NCBI RefSeq assembly: GCF_900406815.1
Contig: NZ_OVCN01000005.1
Span: 1-64,000 of the forward strand
Direction of reading: 5' to 3'
Origin: Acinetobacter haemolyticus
GTDB lineage: Bacteria; Pseudomonadota; Gammaproteobacteria; Pseudomonadales; Moraxellaceae
Length of the DNA stretch: 64,000 nt
The position numbers and the translations under genes were made by a program. Shown here piece by piece: positions 39,093 through 51,434 of the stretch (the stretch's first letter is position 1; every line of letters begins with the position of its first letter). The notes beneath the pieces are model-generated. The model was not told where the DNA came from, did no database searches, and saw nothing but the letters and a program-made list of their open reading frames with translations.

Positions 39093-42000
39093 TCACACTA
39101 AAATATCTCGCTTACCATTTGCACCCATTGCACTGACAATACCATTCTCTTCCATTTGGTCGATAATACGCGCAGCACGGTTATATCCTAAGCTAAATTT
39201 ACGTTGTAACGATGAAGTCGAAGCTTTACGCGTTTCGAGGACAAACGAAACACACTGATCATACAATGCATCTCGATTTGGATCTCCATCACCATCTTCA
39301 AAACCACGAGAACTTGGTTCTTCATCAAATGGTGTTAAGATTTCATCGACATAGTCTGGCTCACCACGCTCACGCCATGCATCGCAAATACGGTTCACTT
39401 CATCATCACTGATAAATGCCCCATGGACACGTTCTGGTTCGATTTTACCAGGTCCTAAGAACAGCATATCACCATGACCTAGTAAGTCTTCTGCCCCACC
39501 CGCATCTAAGATCGTACGTGAGTCAATTTTACTGTTTACACGTAAAGCGACACGGGTTGGAATATTCGCCTTAATTAAACCTGTAATGACATCTACTGAA
39601 GGTCGTTGAGTTGCAAGAAGTAAGTGGATACCAGCAGCACGAGATTTTTGTGCGAGGCGGGTAATCATTTCTTCTGCCTTTTTACCCACCTGCATGATCA
39701 TATCCGCAAATTCATCGGCAACAATCACAATTGATGGTAATGGTGTTAAACGTGGAGCACGCTCTTGGGTAGCCGAGTCACTTGGCTTCCATGTCGGATC
39801 AATCAAATCTTCACCATTGGCAATCGCTTCTTCAACCTTACGGTTATAGTCACTCAATTTACGAATTTTCAAGAACGACATCAATTTATAACGACGTTCC
39901 ATTTCATTTACACACCAGTTTAATGCACTAACCGCATCTTTCATATCGGTTACCACAGGAGTTAATAAGTGTGGAATGTCGTTGTAGTTGGCTAATTCAA
40001 GCTGTTTTGGGTCGATAAGAATCAAGCGCAGTTGGTCTGGTGTATATTTCAATAACATCGACAGAATCATCGAGTTTACTGCAACCGATTTACCTGAACC
40101 TGTGGTACCCGCGACCAACATATGCGGTGCTTTGGCTAAATCAGTTAGTACAGGATTGCCTGAAATATCCTTACCCATGGCCATACTAATCAAAGCATTT
40201 GGATCACGATAAATCGGCGTTTCCAAAAGTTCAATCAAACGAACCATCTCACGTGTACTATTTGGCACCTCGATACCAATATAAGGTTTACCTGGGATAA
40301 CCTCAACCACACGTACAGATGCCATCGACATTGAACGAGCCAAATCACGCGAAATATTGGTAACCTTAGAAGCTTTAACACCAGGTGCCAGATCAAGCTC
40401 AAAACGAGTTACGACTGGACCAGGTTGTGCCTCAACTACCTGAGCCTTAACATTAAATTCTTGTAATTTAATTTCTAAAAGCTCGGACAGTCGAGCCAAT
40501 TGCTCGGCAGTAAAGTTTACTTTTTTGTTTGGGTCAATCTCATCCAGTAACTCTAATCCCGGTAGCGTAGGAAGATCACGTCGTTTTTGCGCCACTTGCA
40601 TAGCACGCGACATTGGACGACCAAAAGCATCTGTTAATGGCGCATCAAGATCAAAATCATCATCTATATCGACGTCTATATCAGGCTCAGTTTTACCTGC
40701 AGTTTCCTGCCAAGCTTCGATGAATGCCTCTTTAGATAATGCTTCTTTGGGTTTATTTACGTCGATCGGTGCTTTTACAAAAGCGGATGATTGTGCATAA
40801 CTTGTTGCTTGAGAGGCTGATTTTTCACTTTCATCATCCACAAGGAGATCATTAAAATCATCGAAATCCTCTCCTGCTACGACATGCATCTCATCTTGAA
40901 TTGTTTTTTGCACGGCAGAGTTATGCGGCGTTGTGACTGTTGCCTTTTCAGATTCCGTAATCAACGCATTGATTTCATGATCAAACTCAACTTCATTCAT
41001 AACAGAAGTTGTATTTGAGGAGATATCTGGTTGTTGTGTAAATGGTGTATGCACATCTGTTGCTGTCTTACTATTCGGCACAGCAGCGAGTAACTCATCA
41101 AAAATTTGATCATCATTCCAGTCTAAACCCTGATCGTGACTTTGCTGAACGACTGGTCTTGTTTGTAAAGGCGAGGTCATTTCAGCAGCAGGATTCATAT
41201 CATCTTCAGCGGCTCTTAAAAGCGCATCAATTTCTTGCTTGTGATTGGCATCATCACTTTGTAATGCACGCCATACTTCACCGGTTTGAATTAAACGCTG
41301 ACTTTCTGTTTCAAGCTGATGTGCCCGTTGTAGCGTTTGCTCGAAATCTTCACTTTGGGGTTCTTGTCGAGGTTGGACATTTTGTCCTAATTCTTTTGCA
41401 GCAACATCTGCAAATAATTTTTCAGCAAGTTGTTGATGTTGGCTATCTTCCATTTTTACTGATCTAGCATTAGCCATGTTTTCAGCATGATTGACAGTGC
41501 TTTGATCAGCGTCTAATTCGCCTAATCCTGTAGGATTATTGGTCACCACTTGCTTATTTTTTTCAGTTTTGTCAGCTGCAACCAATTGCTCAGTTCGGTC
41601 ATAAGCAGATTCATTTTGGGGAACATTTCGGTAAAACAAATCCTGTAAATACATAGGTGTTTTTTTCAACACACTCCAGGTTTTGTCCCATTGAATTCCA
41701 AAAGCTAAAGTTAACAATACGGCACTAAAAACCAATAAGAATAAAGTTGCCCCATAGATGGTCAAAATTTGCGACAAACTTTGTCCCAACTCGTAACCAA
41801 TAATTCCTCCAGCAGCATTTTCCAAGGTGTCAGCAGGTGTATTCCAATGTAAATACAAAAGGCTAGAGATAGACAGGATTAAGAAAAACTGCGCTGCATA
41901 ACGAAATGGGCGATTTAAAAAGCTTCTCGGCCACCAAACTTGAATTGCTTCGATAAATAGAAATAATGGAAGCAACAAACTTGCCCAGCCTAAAAAACCA

Positions 42001-42194
42001 AAGAGCAAATCTGCGATCCAAGCCCCTGCCACACCACTCGCATTTGAAACCTGTTGGGTATCACTTGAGATATGCATCCACCCTGGATCAAATGGTGTAT
42101 AGGTTACTGTGGCAAGAAACAAATAAATGCCAAAAGAAATTAAAAATAATGTCATTAAAAAGCGTTGTGCATAAACACTTGACACCGCAGTCAT
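39093..42194 (-). CDS. ftsK: DNA translocase FtsK
   Basis: FtsK sits at the septum and pumps chromosome ends into the daughter cells, activating XerCD at dif. The 1033-residue protein has four N-terminal membrane helices (to about residue 175), a Pro/Gln/Asp-rich linker (about 185-530), then the RecA-like motor with Walker A GTTGSGKSV at about 695 and Walker B VIVADEFADM. A C-terminal gamma winged helix (TSSLQRKFSLGYNRAARIID) reads KOPS. The linker is shorter than in E. coli. It is divergent from trxB. Confidence 0.97.
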   Translation of the reverse strand: MTAVSSVYAQRFLMTLFLISFGIYLFLATVTYTPFDPGWMHISSDTQQVSNASGVAGAWIADLLFGFLGWASLLLPLFLFIEAIQVWWPRSFLNRPFRYAAQFFLILSISSLLYLHWNTPADTLENAAGGIIGYELGQSLSQILTIYGATLFLLVFSAVLLTLAFGIQWDKTWSVLKKTPMYLQDLFYRNVPQNESAYDRTEQLVAADKTEKNKQVVTNNPTGLGELDADQSTVNHAENMANARSVKMEDSQHQQLAEKLFADVAAKELGQNVQPRQEPQSEDFEQTLQRAHQLETESQRLIQTGEVWRALQSDDANHKQEIDALLRAAEDDMNPAAEMTSPLQTRPVVQQSHDQGLDWNDDQIFDELLAAVPNSKTATDVHTPFTQQPDISSNTTSVMNEVEFDHEINALITESEKATVTTPHNSAVQKTIQDEMHVVAGEDFDDFNDLLVDDESEKSASQATSYAQSSAFVKAPIDVNKPKEALSKEAFIEAWQETAGKTEPDIDVDIDDDFDLDAPLTDAFGRPMSRAMQVAQKRRDLPTLPGLELLDEIDPNKKVNFTAEQLARLSELLEIKLQEFNVKAQVVEAQPGPVVTRFELDLAPGVKASKVTNISRDLARSMSMASVRVVEVIPGKPYIGIEVPNSTREMVRLIELLETPIYRDPNALISMAMGKDISGNPVLTDLAKAPHMLVAGTTGSGKSVAVNSMILSMLLKYTPDQLRLILIDPKQLELANYNDIPHLLTPVVTDMKDAVSALNWCVNEMERRYKLMSFLKIRKLSDYNRKVEEAIANGEDLIDPTWKPSDSATQERAPRLTPLPSIVIVADEFADMIMQVGKKAEEMITRLAQKSRAAGIHLLLATQRPSVDVITGLIKANIPTRVALRVNSKIDSRTILDAGGAEDLLGHGDMLFLGPGKIEPERVHGAFISDDEVNRICDAWRERGEPDYVDEILTPFDEEPSSRGFEDGDGDPNRDALYDQCVSFVLETRKASTSSLQRKFSLGYNRAARIIDQMEENGIVSAMGANGKRDILV

Positions 42195-43448
<1,254 letters not shown>

Positions 43449-43541
43449 TCACATCGTTCAATCCACGTTGACAATCGAATCGATTGTCAACGTGACTTCA
43501 TTCAGATAGTTTAAGCATGTCATTAGTTGCTTACTTCGATC

Positions 43542-44273
43542 ATGCAAACACTCCCTCCCTCCGAGTTTATTTTTCCAAACCCCATTGAAGCTGATCCTGA
43601 AGGTCATGGCTTAATCTGTATCGGTGCTGATCTCTCCCCTGCAACCTTATTTGAAGCTTATACCCATAGCTTATTTCCTTGGTTCAATGAAGATGAACCA
43701 ATTTGTTGGTGGAGTCCAGAACCTCGTTGCATCATCGAGCCACATGCGTATAAACCGAGTAAATCACTCCTTCGCAATATGAAAAAGCATGATTATCAGA
43801 TTACGATTAATCGAGCTTTCGAAGATGTCATTCGTTCCTGCTCATTACCACGAAGTTATGCAGACGAAACATGGATTAGTGAAGATATCATTCAAGGTTA
43901 CTGTGCTTTGTTCACCGCCGGTTATGCTTATAGTGTTGAAGTTTGGCAGCAAGAGAAAATGGTTGGTGGCTTATATGGTGTGAGCATTGGCAAAGGCTGT
44001 TTTGGCGAATCCATGTTTAGCACTCAAACTGATGTTTCTAAAATGGCTTTTTACACCCTGATGCTCATTGGTCAAGAAAATCACATGCCATGGATAGACT
44101 GTCAACTGGTCAATGACCACCTTTTAAGCCTAGGCGCGAGTACAATTTCTCGCCAAGATTATTTAAAATCGTTACAAGATGTAATTATTGCCCCCCCTAT
44201 CAATTGGAAAAGTTATCAAGAACGTGTATTTTCAAGTAAAACAATAGCAGTTTTTAAAAAATTAGACGGTTAA
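43542..44273 (+). CDS. aat: Leucyl/phenylalanyl-tRNA-protein transferase Aat
   Basis: Aat adds Leu or Phe to proteins with N-terminal Lys or Arg, marking them for ClpAP. The 243-residue protein has [23 protein letters not shown], the [25 protein letters not shown] block and the catalytic region [19 protein letters not shown]. The ATG at 43542 is chosen over an in-frame TTG 15 bases upstream. It is 28 bp ahead of bpt, the second N-end-rule transferase. Confidence 0.95.
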   Translation: MQTLPPSEFIFPNPIEADPEGHGLICIGADLSPATLFEAYTHSLFPWFNEDEPICWWSPEPRCIIEPHAYKPSKSLLRNMKKHDYQITINRAFEDVIRSCSLPRSYADETWISEDIIQGYCALFTAGYAYSVEVWQQEKMVGGLYGVSIGKGCFGESMFSTQTDVSKMAFYTLMLIGQENHMPWIDCQLVNDHLLSLGASTISRQDYLKSLQDVIIAPPINWKSYQERVFSSKTIAVFKKLDG

Positions 44274-44301
44274 CGGATGAACACCTTGGAGGGACAGATG
44301 C

Positions 44302-45117
44302 ATGAAATCATATCAACCCAAGTCCCTTTTAAATGACTTACAGTATTACATTACACCACCACACGACTGTAGTTATCTCGATAACAAGTCAGCTCGCATG
44401 GTATTTTTAGACCCAATTCATCGTATTGATGTGGTGACATTGTCGGAACTCTCTCGTGTCGGTTTTCGTCGCAGTGGAGATTTTATTTATCGTCCCGAAT
44501 GTCATTTATGTCGCCAATGTTTATCTTGTCGCGTACCAGTCCAAGAATTCAAAATGAATAGCAGCCAAAAAAAGGCATGGAAGCGCAACCAAGATTTACA
44601 GATGAGTATTTTACCCACGTCACAAGCGACCCAACAACATTACGATTTGTATGAACGCTATATCAATGAACGCCACGCTGATGGCGATATGTATCCCGCA
44701 ACACTAGATCAATTTGAGAAATTTCTAGTACATAGCTGTACCGAAAGCTTTTTTATCGAATTATGGAAAGATCAAAAATTAATTGGTGTTTCAACTTGTG
44801 ATTTAATGGATGATGGTCTTTCTGCAGTTTATACCTTCTTTGATCCAGATGAACAACGTCGTTCCTTAGGGGTATTTGCGATTCTTAAGCAAATTGAATA
44901 TGTCAAAACTTTAAATCTTGATTATCTCTATTTGGGTTATTGGGTACCGCACTCATCCAAGATGAATTATAAATCGCAATATACACCACTTGAATTATTA
45001 CTCGATGGGCAGTGGCGCAGACTCAACCGCCCACTTGCAGACAATGAAATCCAACAACTTGGCAATTCGTTGATGAGTACACTACCCTCAGAGTGGAATA
45101 ATTTAATCATTAAATAA
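44302..45117 (+). CDS. bpt: Aspartate/glutamate leucyltransferase Bpt
   Basis: Bpt adds Leu to proteins with N-terminal Asp or Glu, feeding the same ClpAP pathway as Aat. The 271-residue protein has the N-terminal Cys motif (PPHDCSYL and ECHLCRQCLSCRVPVQEF), the core YERYINERHADGDMYPAT and the GNAT-like region SAVYTFFDPDEQRRSLGVFAILKQIEYVK with YLYLGYWVPHS. Its end overlaps the converging rimI gene by 15 bp. No infA follows, unlike in many relatives. Confidence 0.94.
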   Translation: MKSYQPKSLLNDLQYYITPPHDCSYLDNKSARMVFLDPIHRIDVVTLSELSRVGFRRSGDFIYRPECHLCRQCLSCRVPVQEFKMNSSQKKAWKRNQDLQMSILPTSQATQQHYDLYERYINERHADGDMYPATLDQFEKFLVHSCTESFFIELWKDQKLIGVSTCDLMDDGLSAVYTFFDPDEQRRSLGVFAILKQIEYVKTLNLDYLYLGYWVPHSSKMNYKSQYTPLELLLDGQWRRLNRPLADNEIQQLGNSLMSTLPSEWNNLIIK

Positions 45118-45564
45118 GGCTGCAAAATCATCAGTGCATGTTTTGACCATAATCACAGCATGCTCTCTTGAACCATCGACATTTGGATAATAGCTTTTAC
45201 GTAAATCAATTTGATGAAATCCCGACTTTTCATATAAACGAATCGCCGCGGCGTTACTTTCGCGCACTTCTAAAAAAATCTGAATCGGATCATTTTTTAA
45301 TTGTTGAATAGAATAATCGAGCAACTCGTATCCAAGACCTCTACCCTGCTGACTTGGATGAATCGCCATAAGCAGTAAATTTGCTTCATCTAATACAGGT
45401 TGTAAAATACAAAAACCCACCACCTGATTGGCTCGCTCATATACCGTACATTGATACGAGGCTAAAGATTCTTGAAACTGTTGCTTGCTCCATGGATGTG
45501 TTTGTACCAAGCTTTCAATGGCGGCTACACTTTCCAGATCACTCTCCTGCATCAATCGAATCAC
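45103..45564 (-). CDS. rimI: Ribosomal-protein-alanine N-acetyltransferase RimI
   Basis: RimI is a GNAT enzyme that acetylates the N-terminal Ala of ribosomal protein S18. The 153-residue protein shows the acetyl-CoA loop HPSQQGRGLGYELLDYSIQQL, the motif B region EVRESNAAAIRLYEKSGFHQIDLRKSYY, and early ESLVQTHPWSKQQFQESL, all RimI-like. The C-terminus runs into bpt by 15 bp. Upstream is a terminator shared with the PF10118-type gene. Confidence 0.88.
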   Translation of the reverse strand: MIRLMQESDLESVAAIESLVQTHPWSKQQFQESLASYQCTVYERANQVVGFCILQPVLDEANLLLMAIHPSQQGRGLGYELLDYSIQQLKNDPIQIFLEVRESNAAAIRLYEKSGFHQIDLRKSYYPNVDGSREHAVIMVKTCTDDFAALFND

Positions 45565-45630
45565 AATCTATTACTCTATAAAATCTTGATAGAGATTATC
45601 AGTAATTTAAGACAGAATTTGAATAAAAAA

Positions 45631-45652
45631 ATGGGCAGTTTTTACTGCCCAA
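45631..45652 (-). terminator. Terminator after the first PF10118-like gene
   Basis: An 8-bp perfect stem TGGGCAGT/ACTGCCCA with a 4-base loop is followed on the minus strand by TTTTTTTATTC. It lies directly after the stop codon of the gene at 45658. Confidence 0.85.
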
Positions 45653-45657
45653 TAGAG

Positions 45658-46542
45658 TTAACTCAGATTAAAACCTAATTCTGCACGCCATTTATTTAAA
45701 AGTTCAGTCGTATCATCATCATTTGGATGAAAATTCGGTCGTAAGAACGCAAGTAACGTTGGAATCTGACGCGTCATAAAACCTTTATAGCCATACATAA
45801 ACTTCAGCATGTATTTTGTGTCACGCCATGTGAGCTTACCATCTTTTTTAAGCAATGTTGCGGTGAAGTAAGATTGAGTGATAAAAATCAATCCCATTGC
45901 TATAACTAGAGCTAAGGAACGCATAAAATAAGCTTTAATACCTTGACCGTACATTGCCTCATAGACATCAAAAGCAACAGCTTTATGTTCATTTTCCTCA
46001 ACCGCATGCCACATCCAAAGGTGATACATCGTCTCATCTTGGAACATTGCCTGAATATCAGGATTGCTTAATAGCTCTTCCGCAATTGTAGAAGTAAAGT
46101 GCTCTAAAGCACATGTCCCTGTCAAACCAATCATTTCTTTGGTAAAACCAAACGGTTTCATTACAGTTGAAATAACACTAGCTGCGGTATCAATAACTTT
46201 ACCTGTCTGGGTTTCTAATTTTCGTACATCATACCCATAAGCTTGTGCTGAGGCATTAAAAGCCAAATGCTCTTTGGAATGCATCGCCTCTTGACCAATA
46301 AACGCACTAATTTCCTTCTGTAACTTTGGATCTGCTAATTTTGGATCATTTCGTACTGCTCGAGTACTATTCACAAAAAATTGCTCCCCCTCAGGAAATA
46401 ATGCGGAAAGCGCAGTCATAAAATGAGTCAATGCAGCATCACCGTTTGCCCAATAACGCGGCACTTCACCAAACTCAAAATCCATGCGGCGCACAGGAAA
46501 GCTAGCACCAGCTCTATTTGAAATATTGACTTTAGCATTCAT
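45658..46542 (-). CDS. Predicted metal-dependent hydrolase (PF10118-like), copy 1
   Basis: This 294-residue protein belongs to a family annotated as predicted metal-dependent hydrolases. Helical metal-ligand motifs are seen: FIGQEAMHSKEHLAFN, TCALEHFTSTIAEELL and WHAVEENEHKAVAFD, a ferritin-like spacing of Glu and His. A hydrophobic segment (MRSLALVIAMGLIFITQSYF) is near residue 215. The ATG at 46542 has GGAGAG upstream. It is about 55-60 percent identical by eye to the next gene. The substrate is unknown; the di-metal fold is inferred. Confidence 0.82.
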   Translation of the reverse strand: MNAKVNISNRAGASFPVRRMDFEFGEVPRYWANGDAALTHFMTALSALFPEGEQFFVNSTRAVRNDPKLADPKLQKEISAFIGQEAMHSKEHLAFNASAQAYGYDVRKLETQTGKVIDTAASVISTVMKPFGFTKEMIGLTGTCALEHFTSTIAEELLSNPDIQAMFQDETMYHLWMWHAVEENEHKAVAFDVYEAMYGQGIKAYFMRSLALVIAMGLIFITQSYFTATLLKKDGKLTWRDTKYMLKFMYGYKGFMTRQIPTLLAFLRPNFHPNDDDTTELLNKWRAELGFNLS

Positions 46543-46695
46543 ATTACGCTCTCCCATATCATGAAGATCTATTTATTAATCAATTATTATTCTTTAGTTA
46601 TACGCTGTTTTTGACGACTTAAATAAGTGCAGATAAGGTCACAAAAGCATCATCTTAGGACATTTCATAAAGATATTTTTAAAGAATAGAAAAAG

Positions 46696-46721
46696 AAAAA
46701 GGACAATAAATTGTCCTTTTT
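46696..46721 (-). terminator. Terminator between the two PF10118-like genes
   Basis: A perfect 11-bp stem AAAAAGGACAA/TTGTCCTTTTT with a 4-base loop and flanking A/T runs lies after the second copy, so the paralogues are separate transcripts. Confidence 0.88.
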
Positions 46722-46752
46722 CTTTGTTTGTTTTAAAGCTTCGCAAAAAGTA

Positions 46753-47634
46753 TTACAGGCCCAGTTTAGCTTTCCAATCTTTCAATAATTGTACCGTATC
46801 TAAATCATTTGGATGGAATCGTGGTTTAAAATAGGCCAACATTTCACCCGCCATACCTGCAATAATTCCTTTTGAAGGGCTATAACCATATTTATAAATC
46901 ATTCCCAACTCTTTAAAATTTAGCTTTTTATCTTGCTTAAGCAAACGTAAAGTGAAGTATGACTGAAGAATAAAAATTAAAGTCATGGCAAATACGAGCG
47001 CTGTTGTACGTAAGCTGTATGCTTTAATTCCTGTGCCAAAAACAGACTCATACACATCATAAGCAACTGCTTTATGTTCATTTTCTTCAACAGCATGCCA
47101 GAACCACATATAAGACATGGTGTCATCTGTCATCAAATCTTGAATATGCTGATTACGTAATAATTCAGAAGCAATTGTGGCAGTAAAATGTTCCAAAGCT
47201 GTGGTTGCAGTTAAGTCAACCATTTCTCTAGTCATTCCAAATGGCTTAACAACTTTAGAAAAGTTTTTAAGTGCAAATTGAATATAACGCCCAGTGATCT
47301 GTTCTAATGATCGAACATCATGACCATATTTCTGAGCTGAAGCATTAAAATTTACATGTTCCTGAGTATGCATTGCTTCTTGGCCAATAAACGCACTAAT
47401 TTCTTTCTGTAATTCCGCATTATCTTTAATTGTTGGGTGATAACGTACAGCACGTACAGCATCGATAAATAATTTTTCACCATCTGGAAACAATGCAGAT
47501 AACGCTGTCATAAAATGTGTAAGACCAGCTGAACCATTCATCCAATATTCAGGGACTTGATCAAAATCAAAATTCATACGACGTACTGGAAAGCTTGCGC
47601 CGGCACGATTTGAAACATTTAATTTAGCATTCAT
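46753..47634 (-). CDS. Predicted metal-dependent hydrolase (PF10118-like), copy 2
   Basis: This 293-residue paralogue of copy 1 has the same start (NVSNRAGASFPVRRM) and the same motifs FIGQEAMHTQEHVNFN, TTALEHFTATIASELL and WHAVEENEHKAVAYD. The His/Glu ligands are unchanged, so both copies should be active. An AGGAG site 7 bases before the ATG at 47634 decides the start. Each copy has its own terminator. The two most likely arose by tandem duplication and have drifted apart. Confidence 0.82.
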   Translation of the reverse strand: MNAKLNVSNRAGASFPVRRMNFDFDQVPEYWMNGSAGLTHFMTALSALFPDGEKLFIDAVRAVRYHPTIKDNAELQKEISAFIGQEAMHTQEHVNFNASAQKYGHDVRSLEQITGRYIQFALKNFSKVVKPFGMTREMVDLTATTALEHFTATIASELLRNQHIQDLMTDDTMSYMWFWHAVEENEHKAVAYDVYESVFGTGIKAYSLRTTALVFAMTLIFILQSYFTLRLLKQDKKLNFKELGMIYKYGYSPSKGIIAGMAGEMLAYFKPRFHPNDLDTVQLLKDWKAKLGL

Positions 47635-47791
47635 GCTGCCTACTCCTGTTAAGTGAAGCACTCCACTTAATTCTATTGTTCATTTTCTTGAGTTTTATAT
47701 TACGTTTTTATAAGAATCAATTAAGTGCAGTTTAGGACAGCAAAATATCAGTTTGGGACACTATTCAATAAAATTGTCAAACAATTGATAT

Positions 47792-47820
47792 AAAAAAACA
47801 CCCCAAAGGGGTGTTTTTTT
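47792..47820 (-). terminator. Terminator of the str operon after tuf
   Basis: CACCCC/GGGGTG with a 3-base loop, extended by seven A-T pairs on each side, forms a strong terminator 16 bp after the tuf stop codon. Confidence 0.92.
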
Positions 47821-47835
47821 ATTACTCTAGGGCAA

Positions 47836-49026
47836 TTATGCAGTTACTTTAGCAACAACACCAGCACCTACAGTACGACCACCTTCACGGATCGCAAAAC
47901 GTAGACCTGGGTCCATTGCGATTGGGTGGATTAACTCTACTGACATTTCTACGTTGTCACCAGGCATTACCATTTCTACGCCATCTTGTAATTTGATCGC
48001 GCCAGTTACGTCAGTTGTACGGAAGTAGAACTGTGGACGGTAACCGTTAAGGAATGGAGTATGACGACCACCTTCTTCTTTAGAAAGTACGTATACTTCT
48101 GCATCGAATTTAGTGTGTGGCTTGATTGAACCTGGTTTAGCAAGTACTTGACCACGTTGTACGTCTTCACGCTTAGTACCACGTAAAAGAACACCACAGT
48201 TCTCGCCCGCACGACCTTCGTCAAGAAGCTTACGGAACATTTCTACGCCAGTTACAGTTGTTTTAACTGTATCTTTAATACCAACGATTTCAACTTCTTC
48301 GCCTACTTTAACGATACCAGACTCAACACGGCCTGTTACTACTGTACCACGACCAGAGATTGAGAATACGTCTTCGATTGGCATCAAGAATGCTTTATCG
48401 ATTGCACGCTCTGGCTCAGGAATGTAAGAGTCAAGCGCTTCAACAAGAGCAAGAACTGCAGACTCACCGTATTGACCTGCATCACCTTCTAACGCTTTAA
48501 GCGCAGAACCACGGATTACTGGAGTGTCATCACCTGGGAAGTCATAAGTAGAAAGAAGTTCACGAACTTCCATTTCTACTAATTCAAGTAATTCTTCATC
48601 ATCAACAAGGTCACACTTGTTTAAGAATACGATGATGTAAGGTACACCAACCTGACGTGAAAGAAGGATGTGTTCACGAGTTTGTGGCATTGGACCATCA
48701 GTCGCAGCACACACAAGGATCGCGCCGTCCATCTGAGCAGCACCAGTAATCATGTTTTTAACATAATCGGCGTGGCCCGGGCAGTCTACGTGAGCGTAGT
48801 GACGGATTGGAGAATCGTATTCTACGTGTGAAGTATTAATTGTAATACCACGTGCTTTTTCTTCAGGAGCTGAGTCGATTTGTGAGTAATCTTTCGCTTC
48901 ACCGCCGTAAGTTTTTGCACAGATTGTTGCAATCGCAGCAGTTAAAGTTGTTTTACCATGGTCAACGTGACCAATTGTACCCACGTTTACGTGTGGTTTA
49001 TTACGTTCAAACTTGGCTTTAGCCAT
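47836..49026 (-). CDS. tuf: Translation elongation factor Tu
   Basis: EF-Tu carries aminoacyl-tRNA to the ribosome. The 396-residue protein has GTPase motifs [20 protein letters not shown] and NKCDLVDD, and the full second and third beta-barrel domains ending [12 protein letters not shown]. It follows fusA after 92 bp in the order rpsL-rpsG-fusA-tuf and ends at a strong terminator. Bacteria of this group often keep a second tuf copy elsewhere; none is in the window. Confidence 0.98.
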   Translation of the reverse strand: MAKAKFERNKPHVNVGTIGHVDHGKTTLTAAIATICAKTYGGEAKDYSQIDSAPEEKARGITINTSHVEYDSPIRHYAHVDCPGHADYVKNMITGAAQMDGAILVCAATDGPMPQTREHILLSRQVGVPYIIVFLNKCDLVDDEELLELVEMEVRELLSTYDFPGDDTPVIRGSALKALEGDAGQYGESAVLALVEALDSYIPEPERAIDKAFLMPIEDVFSISGRGTVVTGRVESGIVKVGEEVEIVGIKDTVKTTVTGVEMFRKLLDEGRAGENCGVLLRGTKREDVQRGQVLAKPGSIKPHTKFDAEVYVLSKEEGGRHTPFLNGYRPQFYFRTTDVTGAIKLQDGVEMVMPGDNVEMSVELIHPIAMDPGLRFAIREGGRTVGAGVVAKVTA

Positions 49027-49118
49027 GATGATCTTCCTTTATAAACTGCTCATGAGGGTCACCCATGAGCACTTGGTTTTTAACTAAATTTTAGTTGGGT
49101 AATATAGTAATCGAAAGA

Positions 49119-51257
49119 TTACTCGTCGTCACCTTTTTTACCGCCAGCTTGGAACTTAGCGATGATGCCTTCAGCCACGTTACGTGGAGTTTCAGCGTAT
49201 TTAGCGAATTCCATAGAATACGTTGCACGACCTTGAGACATAGAACGCATTTGAGTCGCGTAACCAAACATCTCAGCAAGTGGTACTTCAGCTTTAATTG
49301 CTTTAGTTCCACCAGGAAGATCGTCCATACCTTGAACCATACCACGACGACGGTTTAAGTCACCCATGATATCGCCCATGTAGTCTTCTGGAGTTTCAAC
49401 TTCAACTTTCATGATCGGCTCAAGAAGGATAGGATCAGCTTTCATGAAACCGTCACGGAAAGCATATGAACCCGCCATTTTGAACGACAATTCATCAGAG
49501 TCGACATCGTGGTAAGAACCATCATAAAGAACAGCTTTAACGCCTACAACTGGGTAACCAGCCAAGACACCATTTTTCATACGCTCTTGAATACCTTTAT
49601 CAACTGCACCGAAGAATTCTTTAGGTACTACACCACCTACAACTTCTTCAGCGAATTCGTATTCTTTACCAGCAGCTTCAACATCAAGTGGCTCTAAACG
49701 AACATATACATGACCGAATTTACCTTTACCACCTGTTTGACGAACGAATTTACCTTCTTGCTCAATCGTTTTCTTAATCGTTTCACGATAAGCAACCATT
49801 GGTTTACCGATATTCGCTTCAACACCAAATTCACGCTTCATACGGTCAACAATGATGTCAAGGTGAAGCTCACCCATACCAGCAATAATTGTTTGACCAG
49901 ATTCTTCATCTGTACGAACGCGGAACGATGGATCTTCTTTCGCCAAACGACCTAAAGCAATCGACATTTTTTCTTGGTCAGCTTTAGTTTTTGGTTCAAC
50001 AGCCAATGAAATTACTGGCTCAGGGAATTCCATACGCTCAAGTGTAATGATGTTTTTCTCATCACATAATGTATCACCAGTAGTTACGTCTTTAAGACCT
50101 ACACACGCTGCGATATCACCTGCACGGATTTCATCAAGATCTTGACGTTCGTTCGCGTGCATTTGCACGATACGACCGATACGTTCACGCTTAGACTTAA
50201 CTGGGTTATAAACTGGATCACCTTGTTTAAGAACACCAGAATAAACACGTACGAATGTTAAGTTACCTACGAACTTATCGTTCATAATTTTGAACGCAAG
50301 TGCAGAGAACGGTGCTTCGTCAGATGCTTCACGAGATGCTTTAGTTTCAGCTTTATCGTCAAGAATACCTTCGATTGCTTTAACTTCAGTCGGTGATGGT
50401 AAGAATTCAATCACAGCATCCAACATACGTTGAACACCTTTGTTTTTGAACGCAGAACCACAAAGCATCACTTGAATCTCAGATGCTAATGTACGAGCAC
50501 GTAAACCAGCGATGATGTCTTCTTTAGAAAGATCACCTTCTTCTAGGTACTTGTCCATTAACTCTTCTGAAGCTTCAGCAGCCGCTTCAACCATGTTAGT
50601 ACGCCATTCGTTAGCAGTATCAACGAGGTCAGCTGGAATCTCACCGTATTCAAACTTCATACCTTGAGATGCTTCATCCCAGATAATCGCTTTCATCTCG
50701 ATAAGGTCAACAACACCTTGGAATGTGTCTTCAGCACCGATTGGCACAACGATTGGAACAGGGTTACCGCCCAAACGAGTTTTAACTTGTTCAACAGCAC
50801 GGAAGAAGTTTGCACCAGTACGGTCCATCTTGTTCACGAATGCTAAACGAGGCACTTTATATTTGTTTGCTTGACGCCATACAGTTTCAGACTGAGGCTG
50901 TACACCACCAACTGCACAGTACACCATGCACGCACCATCAAGTACACGCATAGAACGTTCAACTTCAATCGTGAAGTCTACGTGTCCCGGTGTATCAATT
51001 ACGTTGATACGGTGTTGGTCGAATTGGTTAGCCATACCAGACCAGAAACAAGTCGTAGCAGCAGAAGTAATGGTAATACCACGTTCTTGCTCTTGTTCCA
51101 TCCAGTCCATTGTTGCTGCACCGTCGTGTACTTCACCAATTTTGTGAGATACACCTGTGTAGAACAAAATACGTTCAGTTGTAGTTGTTTTACCTGCGTC
51201 AATATGCGCAGAAATACCGATGTTACGGTAACGAGTAATAGGGGTTTGGCGAGCCAT
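49119..51257 (-). CDS. fusA: Translation elongation factor G
   Basis: EF-G drives ribosomal translocation. The 712-residue protein starts at the ATG at 51257 ([14 protein letters not shown]); an in-frame extension upstream is not family-like. The GTPase motifs [37 protein letters not shown] and [10 protein letters not shown] are present, as are domain III-V motifs such as GGVVPKEF and [11 protein letters not shown]. It sits third in the str operon. Confidence 0.98.
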   Translation of the reverse strand: MARQTPITRYRNIGISAHIDAGKTTTTERILFYTGVSHKIGEVHDGAATMDWMEQEQERGITITSAATTCFWSGMANQFDQHRINVIDTPGHVDFTIEVERSMRVLDGACMVYCAVGGVQPQSETVWRQANKYKVPRLAFVNKMDRTGANFFRAVEQVKTRLGGNPVPIVVPIGAEDTFQGVVDLIEMKAIIWDEASQGMKFEYGEIPADLVDTANEWRTNMVEAAAEASEELMDKYLEEGDLSKEDIIAGLRARTLASEIQVMLCGSAFKNKGVQRMLDAVIEFLPSPTEVKAIEGILDDKAETKASREASDEAPFSALAFKIMNDKFVGNLTFVRVYSGVLKQGDPVYNPVKSKRERIGRIVQMHANERQDLDEIRAGDIAACVGLKDVTTGDTLCDEKNIITLERMEFPEPVISLAVEPKTKADQEKMSIALGRLAKEDPSFRVRTDEESGQTIIAGMGELHLDIIVDRMKREFGVEANIGKPMVAYRETIKKTIEQEGKFVRQTGGKGKFGHVYVRLEPLDVEAAGKEYEFAEEVVGGVVPKEFFGAVDKGIQERMKNGVLAGYPVVGVKAVLYDGSYHDVDSDELSFKMAGSYAFRDGFMKADPILLEPIMKVEVETPEDYMGDIMGDLNRRRGMVQGMDDLPGGTKAIKAEVPLAEMFGYATQMRSMSQGRATYSMEFAKYAETPRNVAEGIIAKFQAGGKKGDDE

Positions 51258-51434
51258 GATGTCTACATTCCTAAATGTTATATTTAAAACAGGACGCACC
51301 AATTAGATTGATGCGCACGAATATCCAAGCAGACAACTTAAATACCCGCAAAGCCCCCACTTTGGTAAAGAGCAATGTTGAATCGAGCAGCGGTACGCAT
51401 GAATATTCTCCTGATTAGGGACTGTTTTATCCGC

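Noticed and set aside
50871..51287. 138-codon open frame antisense to fusA
   Set aside because: Highly biased codon use of fusA leaves the opposite strand open; the product is Thr/Cys-rich and unlike any protein.
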